A stretch of 7,622 bases of DNA from Candidatus Hodarchaeota archaeon (GTDB lineage Archaea > Asgardarchaeota > Heimdallarchaeia > Hodarchaeales > Hodarchaeaceae), in NCBI GenBank assembly GCA_016839665.1, contig JAEOTU010000089.1:1-7622 (forward strand). Direction: 5' to 3'. The first letter of the stretch is position 1. Each line of letters begins with the position of its first letter. Shown piece after piece: positions 1-5,512 of this stretch. Both the position numbers and the translations under genes were made by a program. The notes under the pieces were generated by a model. The model made no database searches, was not told the origin of the DNA, and worked only from the letters and a program-made list of their open reading frames with translations.

Positions 1-80
1 ATAGACCCCATACTTAACTTCAGACGGCTCTTCATACGTTCATCGTTGTAATACAACTCATCCGGGGATAACTTCATCAT
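1..80 (-). CDS. 5' end of an unidentified protein gene, cut by the left edge
   Basis: Reading the minus strand from the ATG at 80-78 (a second ATG follows directly at 77-75) gives 26 open codons to the edge, beginning MMKLSPDELYYNDERMKSR. The peptide is charged and hydrophilic and looks like an ordinary protein N-terminus. G+C here is clearly higher than in the following 140 bases, which fits coding DNA ending near 80. The same frame is open upstream to a TAA at 110-108, with an alternative TTG at 101-99. No Shine-Dalgarno sequence precedes the ATG. A competing reading is the last 16 codons of a plus-strand gene ending with TAA at 49-51; that peptide is less protein-like. I recognise no family. 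The stretch is too short for certainty. Confidence 0.4.
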   Translation of the reverse strand, partial: MMKLSPDELYYNDERMKSRLKLSMGS

Positions 81-224
81 ACAGAGGTAGTATGAGATCA
101 AATGTCTTTATGAGGCGTTTCATTACTGTTAGATAGAATTTTTAGTGGGTAGTTAAATATTTAGTTTAAGTATATTGAGATAGCACAATTATTACTATAA
201 TTTATTAGTAAATTAAGAGATGAA
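81..224. other. AT-rich intergenic stretch
   Basis: No credible reading frame. It separates the presumed minus-strand gene at the left edge from the small plus-strand frame at 225, so it would carry two divergent promoters. For the minus side, an AT-rich TATA-like stretch lies around 155-175. For the plus side see the box at 194-203. Confidence 0.4.
194..203 (+). promoter_or_regulatory. TATA-like box for the small ORF at 225
   Basis: The sequence ACTATAATTT is centred about 26 bases upstream of the ATG at 225. In archaea transcription starts roughly 25 bases after the TATA box, so this would give a leaderless or nearly leaderless mRNA. That matches the weak ribosome binding site (only AGAGA shortly before the ATG). 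In DNA this AT-rich such matches arise by chance, so support is moderate at best. Confidence 0.35.
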
Positions 225-404
225 ATGTCTAAAAATTTAATTTATTTTTCTCTTTTGATTGCAGCTGCAAGGTTTCTAAGAAACAAAGCTGAATTGGTAT
301 ATCCAGTGTTATTACGCTTACCTGACGATAAATCTTCTCCAGAGACCATTCGTCCCAGTGAGTCGAAAAAGTTTCCCTCTTTTGTGAATGAAATGAACTA
401 CTAG
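225..404 (+). CDS. possible 59-residue protein of unknown function
   Basis: An ATG at 225 opens 59 codons ending in TAG at 402-404. The product begins MSKNLIYFSLLIAAARFLRN and continues with a hydrophilic half containing LRLPDDKSSPETIRPSESKK. Residues about 4-15 are hydrophobic, but the segment is too short and too soon followed by arginines to be a certain membrane helix. The tail is rich in Ser, Pro and Lys. In favour of a real gene: the frame is richer in G+C than the DNA on either side, a TATA-like box sits at leaderless distance, and a T9 run follows 22 bases after the stop. Against it: short length, no recognisable family and no strong ribosome binding site. It could also be a decayed fragment of a longer gene. 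Confidence 0.4.
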   Translation: MSKNLIYFSLLIAAARFLRNKAELVYPVLLRLPDDKSSPETIRPSESKKFPSFVNEMNY

Positions 405-426
405 AAATTACCCCTATTTAACCTGA

Positions 427-435
427 TTTTTTTTT
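427..435 (+). terminator. T9 run downstream of the small ORF
   Basis: Nine consecutive T on the plus strand, 22 bases after the stop codon of the 59-residue frame and with no stem-loop in front. Uninterrupted T runs are the usual intrinsic termination signal in archaea, so this fits termination of that transcript. Confidence 0.4.
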
Positions 436-555
436 AGTGTTAGGATTCGGTAATATTTGTACTATATTATTCTCGTTATGATTGTAGAAGTAAGTGTTTG
501 GGTAGTGATAATGAGACAAACCGATTCTAAATGAAATCTTTGGTTTATAGAGTGA
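436..555. other. intergenic DNA without visible function
   Basis: Non-coding on both strands as far as I can see. It lies downstream of both flanking genes (convergent). I see no clear terminator for the minus-strand gene that ends at 556. Confidence 0.4.
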
Positions 556-873
556 TTAATAGGTCACTGGGTAGAAATAAAGTATTATTCCGATAATAAT
601 AATGATAAAGGTGCAAATGATAAACCATTCGAGAAAAAATCGTCTTTGTTTCGTGAAATCTGTTGTTTTTGTCAACTGTGTCCGAAAATGCCAAGTAAAC
701 AATATAAGTATTGCTGTGAGAAAGATAGGCATTAAATTCTGCACAGTGTGATCAAGGATCGCTAAATATAAGATTACAGCCAACGATAAGAGAAACCCAT
801 ATCCAATTAAGGAGATGTCTAGTAGCCTCACGGTTTTAGGAAGATTAAACCATCCATCAAGAACAGAACTCAA
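556..873 (-). CDS. small three-helix membrane protein, unknown function
   Basis: A 105-residue protein that I do not recognise. It has a short cytosolic-looking N-terminus (about 1-18) and three hydrophobic segments at about 19-39, 46-62 and 82-103, separated by a basic loop containing RTQLTKTTDFTKQRR. By the positive-inside rule that loop should face the cytoplasm. The last segment is rich in isoleucine. No catalytic or metal-binding motif is visible. The start is TTG at 873-871: it is preceded by GGAGGA with a short spacer, a near-perfect archaeal Shine-Dalgarno sequence, and an in-frame TAG lies six codons upstream. An ATG overlapping the spacer is in another frame and stops after two codons. 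The gene diverges from the cyclic-DPG-synthetase family gene across 359 bases and appears to be monocistronic. Confidence 0.75.
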   Translation of the reverse strand: MSSVLDGWFNLPKTVRLLDISLIGYGFLLSLAVILYLAILDHTVQNLMPIFLTAILILFTWHFRTQLTKTTDFTKQRRFFLEWFIICTFIIIIIGIILYFYPVTY

Positions 874-1232
874 AGCATTTCCTCCAAGCTATTCAATAAA
901 ACTACTTTTTCTCAATTTTTTGTGTTTTTCTTTAATAATTTTTTTTCTGCTTTCCATTATCGTTTAAGGTGGAATTAACTGAATTCTCTCAGATTACCTT
1001 GAAAAGTTTGTAGCTGATGTTTTCATACTGTCTTATTTCATTTTTGCTAAGGAAATTTTTGAAGCTAATATTTTAATCAAAAGATTTCATTTCTTTTTGA
1101 TTTTTGAATCATTATTTAACTTTAAATAGAGGAATAGTATAAATTTTTAATCTGTTTTAAGATAAACAAAGCATATTTATAAAATTAGGTACTTCTTGCA
1201 TTCTATTGACGTACAAATTGGGGTAACTGTTT
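874..1232. other. divergent AT-rich intergenic region
   Basis: These 359 bases hold the promoters of the minus-strand membrane protein (start 873) and the plus-strand gene at 1233. The part at 898-960 is almost pure T on the plus strand (A on the minus). On the minus strand it contains a 22-codon frame (957-889) coding a lysine-rich peptide, which I take as a composition artefact. I see no RNA gene or clear repeat in the remainder. Confidence 0.5.
1175..1184 (+). promoter_or_regulatory. TATA-like promoter for the gene at 1233
   Basis: ATTTATAAAA lies about 50 bases before the ATG at 1233, behind an A-rich stretch (AAACAAAG) that could serve as the TFB recognition element. Transcription would start near 1205 and leave a leader of roughly 25-30 bases, enough to carry the GGGGT ribosome binding site at 1220-1224. 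Confidence 0.45.
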
Positions 1233-2564
1233 ATGAAAAGAATAAATGTTATTATTTTAGGTGCAGCTGGACGAGATTTCCATAATTTCAATACATATTT
1301 TCGAGATAATCAAATGTACAATGTAGTAGCATTTACTGCCACTCAAATTCCAGATATTTCAGGACGAAAATATCCCCATGAATTAGCTGGATCATTATAT
1401 CCTGAAGGAATCCCTATTTATCCTGAAAATGATCTTCCATCCTTGATTGAGCAGTATGATGTCGAACAGGTAATCCTAGCTTACTCTGATTTGTCTTATA
1501 ATTATGTAATGAATATAGCTTCCTTAGTGTTGTCAAACGGAGCAGATTTTCGTATCTTAGGTCCTAATCATACTATGTTACAGTCTAAGCTTCCAGTAAT
1601 TGCAGTACTAGCCGTAAGGACTGGAAGTGGTAAATCTCAAACCGCAAGGAAAGTAGGTAAAATCTTACGAAAACAAGGACAACGCGTTGCAGTTATACGT
1701 CATCCTATGCCCTATGGAGACCTTTTGAAACAAAAGTGCCAACGGTTTGCAACCTATACAGATCTCAAGACTCACGAATGTACCATAGAAGAAATGGAGG
1801 AATATGAACCTCATATTAATGAAGGAAACCTAGTTTTTGCTGGAGTAGATTTTGAAACGATTCTAGTTACGGCAGAAAAAGAGGCAGATGTAATCCTATT
1901 TGATGGAGGGAATAATGACTGGAGTTTATATAATGCTGACTTAAGAATAACTGTTGCTGATCCACATCGTCTAGGACATGAAAAATCTTATTTCCCTGGA
2001 GAAGTAAATGTAAGACAAGCAGATGTAGTCATCATTAACAAAGCAGGTACCGCTCCAGAAGGAAATGTTGAGAAACTTAAAGAAAGTATTCGAGAACTCA
2101 ATCCCAAGGCTCAAATCATCGTTGCTAACTCACCTATTAGTATTAAAGATCAAAGCTTAGTTACAGGAAAGCGCGTTTTGGTAGTTGAAGATGGACCAAC
2201 TTTAACGCACGGAGGCATGAAATATGGAGCAGGACATATTGCAGCCAAAAAATTCGGCGCAATAGAGATTGTTGATCCTCGTCCTTATGCCGTAGGAAGC
2301 ATCAAAGAAACCTATCGAAAATATACGCATCTAACTGATGTTCTACCAGCAATGGGGTATGGTAAGCAGCAGATTGAGGAGCTAGAAGCTACAATAAATG
2401 CAGCAGAGTGTGACACAGTGATTATTGGTACACCAATAGATTTAACTCGTCTTTTAAATATGAAAAAGCCCCATGTGAGGGTAACATATGAATTAGAAGA
2501 GCTAGGTTCGCCAAATTTAGAAGAAATCATTTTAACTTTTCTAAAAAAACATGGGACTATTTAG
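1233..2564 (+). CDS. cyclic 2,3-diphosphoglycerate synthetase family protein (P-loop)
   Basis: The 443-residue product matches the family that includes the methanogen enzyme forming cyclic 2,3-diphosphoglycerate from 2,3-diphosphoglycerate and ATP; many members are labelled only predicted GTPase. An N-terminal Rossmann-like domain opens with the family hallmark VIILGAAGRDFHNF (7-20), and AFTATQIP (33-40) follows. The nucleotide-binding part has AVRTGSGKSQ (127-136) as Walker A loop, RHPMPYGDL (156-164), an HECTIEE segment near 181, DGGNND (224-229) after the hydrophobic strand of a Walker B, and VIINKAG (266-272) resembling a GTPase NKxD element. The C-terminus keeps THGGMKYGAG. Length is normal and no motif is broken. 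It should be cytosolic. ATG is preceded by GGGGT with eight bases between. The exact substrate cannot be fixed from sequence, and production of the cyclic metabolite outside methanogens is unproven. It stands alone and converges on a membrane protein gene. Confidence 0.88.
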   Translation: MKRINVIILGAAGRDFHNFNTYFRDNQMYNVVAFTATQIPDISGRKYPHELAGSLYPEGIPIYPENDLPSLIEQYDVEQVILAYSDLSYNYVMNIASLVLSNGADFRILGPNHTMLQSKLPVIAVLAVRTGSGKSQTARKVGKILRKQGQRVAVIRHPMPYGDLLKQKCQRFATYTDLKTHECTIEEMEEYEPHINEGNLVFAGVDFETILVTAEKEADVILFDGGNNDWSLYNADLRITVADPHRLGHEKSYFPGEVNVRQADVVIINKAGTAPEGNVEKLKESIRELNPKAQIIVANSPISIKDQSLVTGKRVLVVEDGPTLTHGGMKYGAGHIAAKKFGAIEIVDPRPYAVGSIKETYRKYTHLTDVLPAMGYGKQQIEELEATINAAECDTVIIGTPIDLTRLLNMKKPHVRVTYELEELGSPNLEEIILTFLKKHGTI

Positions 2565-2657
2565 ATACATAGAATCATTCAAGAACCTTAGTGAAATCTC
2601 CCTCCAGAGACATTTGGGCGGAATTCCTCATTAACTACTTATCTATAAGCTATTCTC

Positions 2658-2678
2658 AATGATCGTTGAAAAATCATT
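2658..2678. terminator. weak stem-loop between convergent genes
   Basis: AATGAT (2658-2663) pairs with ATCATT (2673-2678) around a nine-base loop, in the 117-base gap between the convergent genes ending at 2564 and 2682. It could stop transcription from either side. The stem is only six mostly A-T pairs and no long T run accompanies it, so chance is a fair alternative. Confidence 0.25.
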
Positions 2679-2681
2679 AGT

Positions 2682-3089
2682 CTAATAAGATTCTTGTGTA
2701 GAAACTGCAGTCATATAAAGCCCAATAATTGCAAAAATGGCACTAATGAATGTAGCACCTACTCCTTGTACGGGGGGAGTTCCTTGGACAAGCATTAAGA
2801 CAGGAATGACTATAACTCCACCAAGACCAAGTCCTCCGATGATCGTGGGAGCGTTACTCTCATCATAACCAAAACCTTCACGGCTTCCGTATCCTAACCC
2901 TAGCCCTCCAACAACACCACAAATCCAGATGAAAAACAGCTCAAAATATTCTCTTTGATATTCTGCTCCTTGAGCTGCCGCTTCCCCTTCTAATAACTGA
3001 ACCACAAAATCAAGTCTTAATATAGCAATGACAGCTACCATCAGACTAATCACAAAAATAATTGCACCTATCAATGTCGGGGTTTTCAT
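2682..3089 (-). CDS. four-helix membrane protein, unknown function
   Basis: A 135-residue protein I do not recognise. Hydrophobic segments lie at about 5-25, 50-66, 82-102 and 110-129. Between the first two is an acidic, Gln- and Ala-rich stretch (LLEGEAAAQGAEYQREYFE). The second and third helices carry near-identical glycine-rich turns, GGLGLGYG (61-68) and GGLGLGG (85-91), flanking a polar loop SREGFGYDESN; this suggests two related hairpins or tightly packed helices. The C-terminus ends AVSTQESY. I chose the ATG at 3089-3087 because AGAGGT stands about eight bases before it. The frame remains open to a TTG at 3113-3111, which would add eight residues with no ribosome binding site. The gene converges on the P-loop protein gene. 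A transporter or enzyme role is not supported by any motif. Confidence 0.75.
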   Translation of the reverse strand: MKTPTLIGAIIFVISLMVAVIAILRLDFVVQLLEGEAAAQGAEYQREYFELFFIWICGVVGGLGLGYGSREGFGYDESNAPTIIGGLGLGGVIVIPVLMLVQGTPPVQGVGATFISAIFAIIGLYMTAVSTQESY

Positions 3090-3442
3090 ATCATTAGACC
3101 TCTGTACACACAATTTTAACTATAGTTAGTTTCTTCCTGCTTTTGGGATTTTTATTCTTTTTCATAATTAAATTCGAACTCTCGAGTAACCAACAATAAT
3201 CGCGAAAATTACCCCCTTTTTGAAATTACACAAAGAATAAAGTCATGTCTGACAAAGAATTAGTGCAAGTCAACCTATATAGCGAAAACCTATCACATTG
3301 AGATGGGGTTATGTTTCCCATCCTAATAACCAAGTTTTCACCTCAGCAGATTCTGATAAGTCCATATAATTAAAAACAGAACATGCATAAATAAATAAAT
3401 ATCTTAAGCAATATTTGAATACAATTAGGAAATTTTCAACAA
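3090..3442. other. intergenic region between membrane protein gene and tRNA
   Basis: No convincing gene in 353 bases. It should hold the promoter of the minus-strand membrane protein (12-base palindrome at 3117-3128) and that of the tRNA (TATA-like AATATTTG at about 3410-3417, 26-33 bases before the tRNA). Two mutually exclusive hairpins lie at 3302-3331. An 18-codon plus-strand frame begins at 3245; it has protein-like composition but is far too short to call. A short AAAT repeat lies near 3387-3400. Confidence 0.45.
3117..3128. promoter_or_regulatory. 12-base palindrome upstream of the four-helix membrane protein
   Basis: TAACTATAGTTA is a perfect 12-base palindrome lying 28-39 bases upstream of the ATG at 3089. 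That is where a TATA box for this gene could sit, giving a very short leader that still includes AGAGGT. A repressor bound here would block TBP. Operator function is inferred from symmetry and position only. Confidence 0.3.
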
Positions 3443-3456
3443 GGGCCCGTGGCTTA

Positions 3457-3486
3457 TGCGCGATACGATGCTGTATGCGCGGCGAA
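3457..3486 (+). other. non-canonical 30-base tRNA intron in the D loop (14/15)
   Basis: This insert separates A14 (3456) from G15 (3487). It folds into a hairpin: GCGC (3458-3461), a bulged G, ATAC (3463-3466), a six-base loop, GTAT (3473-3476) and GCGC (3477-3480). A relaxed bulge-helix-bulge can be drawn. The central helix is GCT (3452-3454) with GGC (3481-3483; one G-U), with G3451 facing G3484. The three-base bulges are T3455-A3456-T3457 and A3485-A3486-G3487. Cuts after the second base of each bulge give exactly these borders. The exon-side outer helix is missing, as in relaxed archaeal sites. Shifting both cuts by one base yields the same mature tRNA. Confidence 0.75.
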
Positions 3487-3511
3487 GCTTGGATAGAGTA
3501 CTGCGCTGCGG

Positions 3512-3538
3512 AAGGTCAAAAACTAAAGACTTGGAGAT
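3512..3538 (+). other. canonical 27-base tRNA intron at 37/38
   Basis: The intron lies between G37 (3511) and A38 (3539), the classic archaeal position. A bulge-helix-bulge is visible. The anticodon stem is the outer helix. The central helix is CTGC (3506-3509) with GGAG (3533-3536), with one G-G mismatch. The two three-base bulges are GGA (3510-3512) and ATA (3537-3539). The inner helix is AGGTC (3513-3517) with GACTT (3528-3532), closed by a ten-base A-rich loop. Cutting after the second base of each bulge gives the stated borders. Confidence 0.85.
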
Positions 3539-3743
3539 ACGCAGGGGTCAAGGGTTCAAATCCCTTCGGGCTCGTTTCATATTTACACAAATTAGAACCG
3601 TTAGAGTGAACATTAGCGTTCTAATAGATGAGTTTTTGAATTAGGTCTGCAATATTTGAGATTTCGCAATTTAGGATGAAGTTTACCTTGACAACTAGAC
3701 CTATTACCACAATATCATGATTGAATTTAACCTTTTAATAAAA

Positions 3744-3760
3744 GAGAAATGATATATTAA
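3744..3760 (+). promoter_or_regulatory. candidate BRE/TATA for the SepF-like gene
   Basis: GAGAAA followed by TGATATATTAA resembles a TFB recognition element plus TATA box. Transcription would begin near 3780, leaving a leader of about 45 bases that includes the ribosome binding site AGGAAG at 3815-3820. The rest of the 3575-3824 gap holds no gene that I can see. Confidence 0.4.
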
Positions 3761-3824
3761 ATTCAGCAAGTATAATCCAAAATTTCGCTGATGTAGAGTC
3801 CAATTATCTGATCCAGGAAGAAAA

Positions 3825-4148
3825 ATGTGTCCTATAATTTCTAACATTTACGAGGGTTTTAATCGATCCTTTAGGGTTAAAAAAAGTAGAGTCCGCTGCA
3901 TATCTATAAAGGATTTTCAGGATATTGATGATATAGAACTTGAGATGGAGTATAATAGTTTAGTTATTATTTTTTTCAAAGAATTTCGAATAAAAAGGCC
4001 GATGGATGCCAAACGATTATTGCAGCGACTTAACGCATTCATTCGACAATATAACTATGATATATTGAACTTGGGTAAACTTGACTACTTTTTTCTCCTT
4101 CCTAAAAATTATGAGCTGACAACGGAGACCTTGTCTTCATCTGTTTAA
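3825..4148 (+). CDS. sepF: SepF-like cell division protein
   Basis: A 107-residue protein that fits the short archaeal SepF form. The core at about 24-97 follows the SepF pattern. A strand runs into an acidic DIDDIELEME segment (33-42). Next is the hydrophobic strand SLVIIFFKEF (45-54). A helix with basic face follows, MDAKRLLQRLNAFIRQY (60-76), then YDILNLGK (78-85) and the closing strand DYFFLLPKNYEL (87-98), equivalent to the family's glycine turn and final LLVTP-type strand. SepF anchors FtsZ to the membrane. The N-terminus (1-20, MCPIISNIYEGFNRSFRVKK) could be the amphipathic membrane-targeting helix but is not clear-cut. AGGAAG four bases before the ATG supports the start. No ftsZ is in the window. 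The gene converges on the OST48-like gene with 35 bases between. The family call rests on pattern and size; the main alternative is an unrelated small alpha/beta protein. Confidence 0.65.
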   Translation: MCPIISNIYEGFNRSFRVKKSRVRCISIKDFQDIDDIELEMEYNSLVIIFFKEFRIKRPMDAKRLLQRLNAFIRQYNYDILNLGKLDYFFLLPKNYELTTETLSSSV

Positions 4149-4168
4149 GAGTGTCCTAACAAGTTAAG

Positions 4169-4199
4169 AGAGACATCCAATAATTATTCTTTTGTCTCT
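4169..4199. terminator. inverted repeat between convergent genes
   Basis: AGAGAC (4169-4174) and GTCTCT (4194-4199) form a six-pair stem around a 19-base AT-rich loop, spanning the convergent gene ends. The right arm lies inside the last codons of the OST48-like gene. It may act as a shared terminator, but the long loop makes that uncertain. Confidence 0.25.
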
Positions 4200-5446
4200 A
4201 AATTTTTTCGTATTATAAACGCTGTGGAAAAGAATAGTAAAGTTGCAGCTAAGAATAATCCTATAATGGCCAGATTTGGTATAATTGCTTTCGGGAATGG
4301 AGGTTTTAAGTAGATCCGTCCAGCAGTTAATTCAACAGATAGATATCCTACCCGTGAAGCGATAAAAACTACATCGCAAGATCCAGAGCTCAAACCTTCT
4401 GTGCTTACCCAACCGAAATATTTGGAGGAATTTTGGGGATCTGCTCTCATTGACCTGAAACTTAATGTAGAACCAGTTCTTTCAAGAGTGGCTACTATTT
4501 GTCCTTGGGAGAGACTATTATTATGAGAACTCACTAATGTGACATTTCCAAAAATAGAATCACCAATTTCAATCGATAAACCATCTTTGTCTACCCATGG
4601 TTCATGAAAATTCATGATTCCAGTGTTTTTTCCTAACCATCTTATTGCATTCAATATGAAATTTGTGTTATCTAAGAAAATGTCTGTATCATTAGAAAGG
4701 GGTTCAATGAAGCTATTATTAAACATGTCTACAGAGCCAACAGCTAATACTCGAGCTCCATTCTCAAATTCTAGAGTAGATATTAATGTATTGTTTTCTG
4801 ATGGAGCTTCTACGGAATTTGTTAGAAGGATAGGATTGTAAAATAAAATTGATGGTGATTGATAACTCGTTAACTTAGATTCATTGAAGGAAATTCCTAA
4901 TCTGTTTGGACATATAATTTGAGAAATATTCTCAGTAAGAGGGGTGGTTGGTGTGGTGAAATATCGAGCTAAAGCATTTTCTGATAAAATAGGATTTTGA
5001 TAATTGAAGGATAATCCGTAAATACTAAGAAGATCATTTAATGGTTCTGTGGTTTGATTTCTAAAACCAGATGCAATGAATAATGATTTTCCTGTTTTTA
5101 TAAAATCCTCTACATCCTCTATTTCCTCTTCAGAAAAAGCTAAGTTTGGTGCTAAAACCGTGAGAATATCAATAGCAGCCAAATCCTCCGAAGAGAATTC
5201 TTCAGTAAAGAATACGACCTCTTGTGGACTGAATGTAGAATTTATGATGGATGTTAAATTATTGAGGTCTTGAGAAGTTATATTATTTTGGTGACTTAAA
5301 TCAATCCCTATAACGATTTCAGATTCATCAGTAGGTTCAACTGTTCCGAGAACTCTCGAAAACTTCAAAAAGCTACTGTTTGTGTTGGTAAAAGTTAGAA
5401 GTAATATTCCAATAACAATAATCCAAGAGTTTTTTAATTTACTCAA
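4184..5446 (-). CDS. OST48/WBP1-like type I membrane protein
   Basis: The 420-residue protein has an N-terminal signal segment (about 8-20), a large outward-facing domain, one C-terminal helix (about 387-412) and a short basic tail RKNLETKE. This is the topology and approximate length of eukaryotic OST48/WBP1, a subunit of the oligosaccharyltransferase that moves glycan to Asn. Correspondences from memory: IVIGIDLSHQ (44-53) then LAAIDILTVLAP (89-100) and FIKTGKSLFIASG (115-127), matching the GATase-like N-terminal fold; YNPILL (203-208); ARVLAVGSVDMFNNSF (231-246) against RVIFSGSLDFFSDSF; AIRWL near 267-271; RSMRADP (331-337) against EFVRIDP; RVGYLSVE (365-372) against NRLGYTHL; and the -KPP- lead into the helix. 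Thirteen N-X-S/T sequons lie before the helix. The start is TTG at 5446 behind GAGGAA with six bases between. The broader GldG/IFT52/DUF4350 superfamily shares the N-terminal fold and is the main alternative. Confidence 0.6.
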   Translation of the reverse strand: MSKLKNSWIIVIGILLLTFTNTNSSFLKFSRVLGTVEPTDESEIVIGIDLSHQNNITSQDLNNLTSIINSTFSPQEVVFFTEEFSSEDLAAIDILTVLAPNLAFSEEEIEDVEDFIKTGKSLFIASGFRNQTTEPLNDLLSIYGLSFNYQNPILSENALARYFTTPTTPLTENISQIICPNRLGISFNESKLTSYQSPSILFYNPILLTNSVEAPSENNTLISTLEFENGARVLAVGSVDMFNNSFIEPLSNDTDIFLDNTNFILNAIRWLGKNTGIMNFHEPWVDKDGLSIEIGDSIFGNVTLVSSHNNSLSQGQIVATLERTGSTLSFRSMRADPQNSSKYFGWVSTEGLSSGSCDVVFIASRVGYLSVELTAGRIYLKPPFPKAIIPNLAIIGLFLAATLLFFSTAFIIRKNLETKE

Positions 5447-5458
5447 TGAAACTTCCTC
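5447..5458 (-). promoter_or_regulatory. ribosome binding site that fixes a TTG start
   Basis: On the minus strand GAGGAA (5458-5453) precedes the TTG at 5446-5444 by six bases. No ATG or GTG exists between the upstream stop (TGA, 5497-5495) and the signal segment, so this TTG is the only sensible start for the OST48-like protein. Confidence 0.6.
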
Positions 5459-5512
5459 TTTCTTTGTATTCGATCTGCTATCAATGTTGATACGTCATAT
5501 GTCACAATTTCT

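Larger units (their letters stand above)
3443..3574 (+). tRNA. tRNA-Arg(GCG) with two introns
   Basis: All arms can be folded. The acceptor stem is GGGCCCG (3443-3449) with CGGGCTC (3567-3573; one G-U) and discriminator G3574. The D stem is GCTT (3452-3455) with GAGT (3494-3497). The anticodon stem is CTGCG (3501-3505) with CGCAG (3540-3544). The variable loop is GGGTC. The T stem is AAGGG/CCCTT with loop TTCAAAT. The D loop and anticodon loop are both too long, by 30 and 27 bases. Removing 3457-3486 and 3512-3538 leaves a normal 75-base tRNA with D loop AGCTTGGATA (A14, G15, GG18-19, A20), C48 opposite G15, and anticodon loop CTGCGGA. Anticodon GCG (3508-3510) reads CGC and CGU, so it accepts arginine; C35, A20 and G73 agree. 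CCA is not encoded. Both introns would be removed by the splicing endonuclease. Confidence 0.9.

Noticed and set aside
889..957. 22-codon lysine-rich minus-strand frame just upstream of the three-helix membrane protein
   Set aside because: It ends six codons before that gene's TTG and could look like a leader peptide, but the DNA is almost pure A/T and such lysine-rich frames arise there by chance.
2312..2530. 72-codon minus-strand frame
   Set aside because: Antisense to the C-terminal part of the cyclic-DPG-synthetase family gene, with no protein-like features.
3245..3301. 18-codon plus-strand frame starting MSDKELVQVNLYSE
   Set aside because: Composition is protein-like, but it is too short and has no ribosome binding site.
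3415..3644. Two overlapping plus-strand frames (64 and 62 codons)
   Set aside because: They run straight through the tRNA-Arg gene, whose folding is complete; they are open by chance because of the tRNA's higher G+C.
3787..3812. TGATGT and CTGA resembling C and D boxes of a guide RNA
   Set aside because: Spacing is wrong, the C box is imperfect, and the stretch is the leader of the SepF-like gene.
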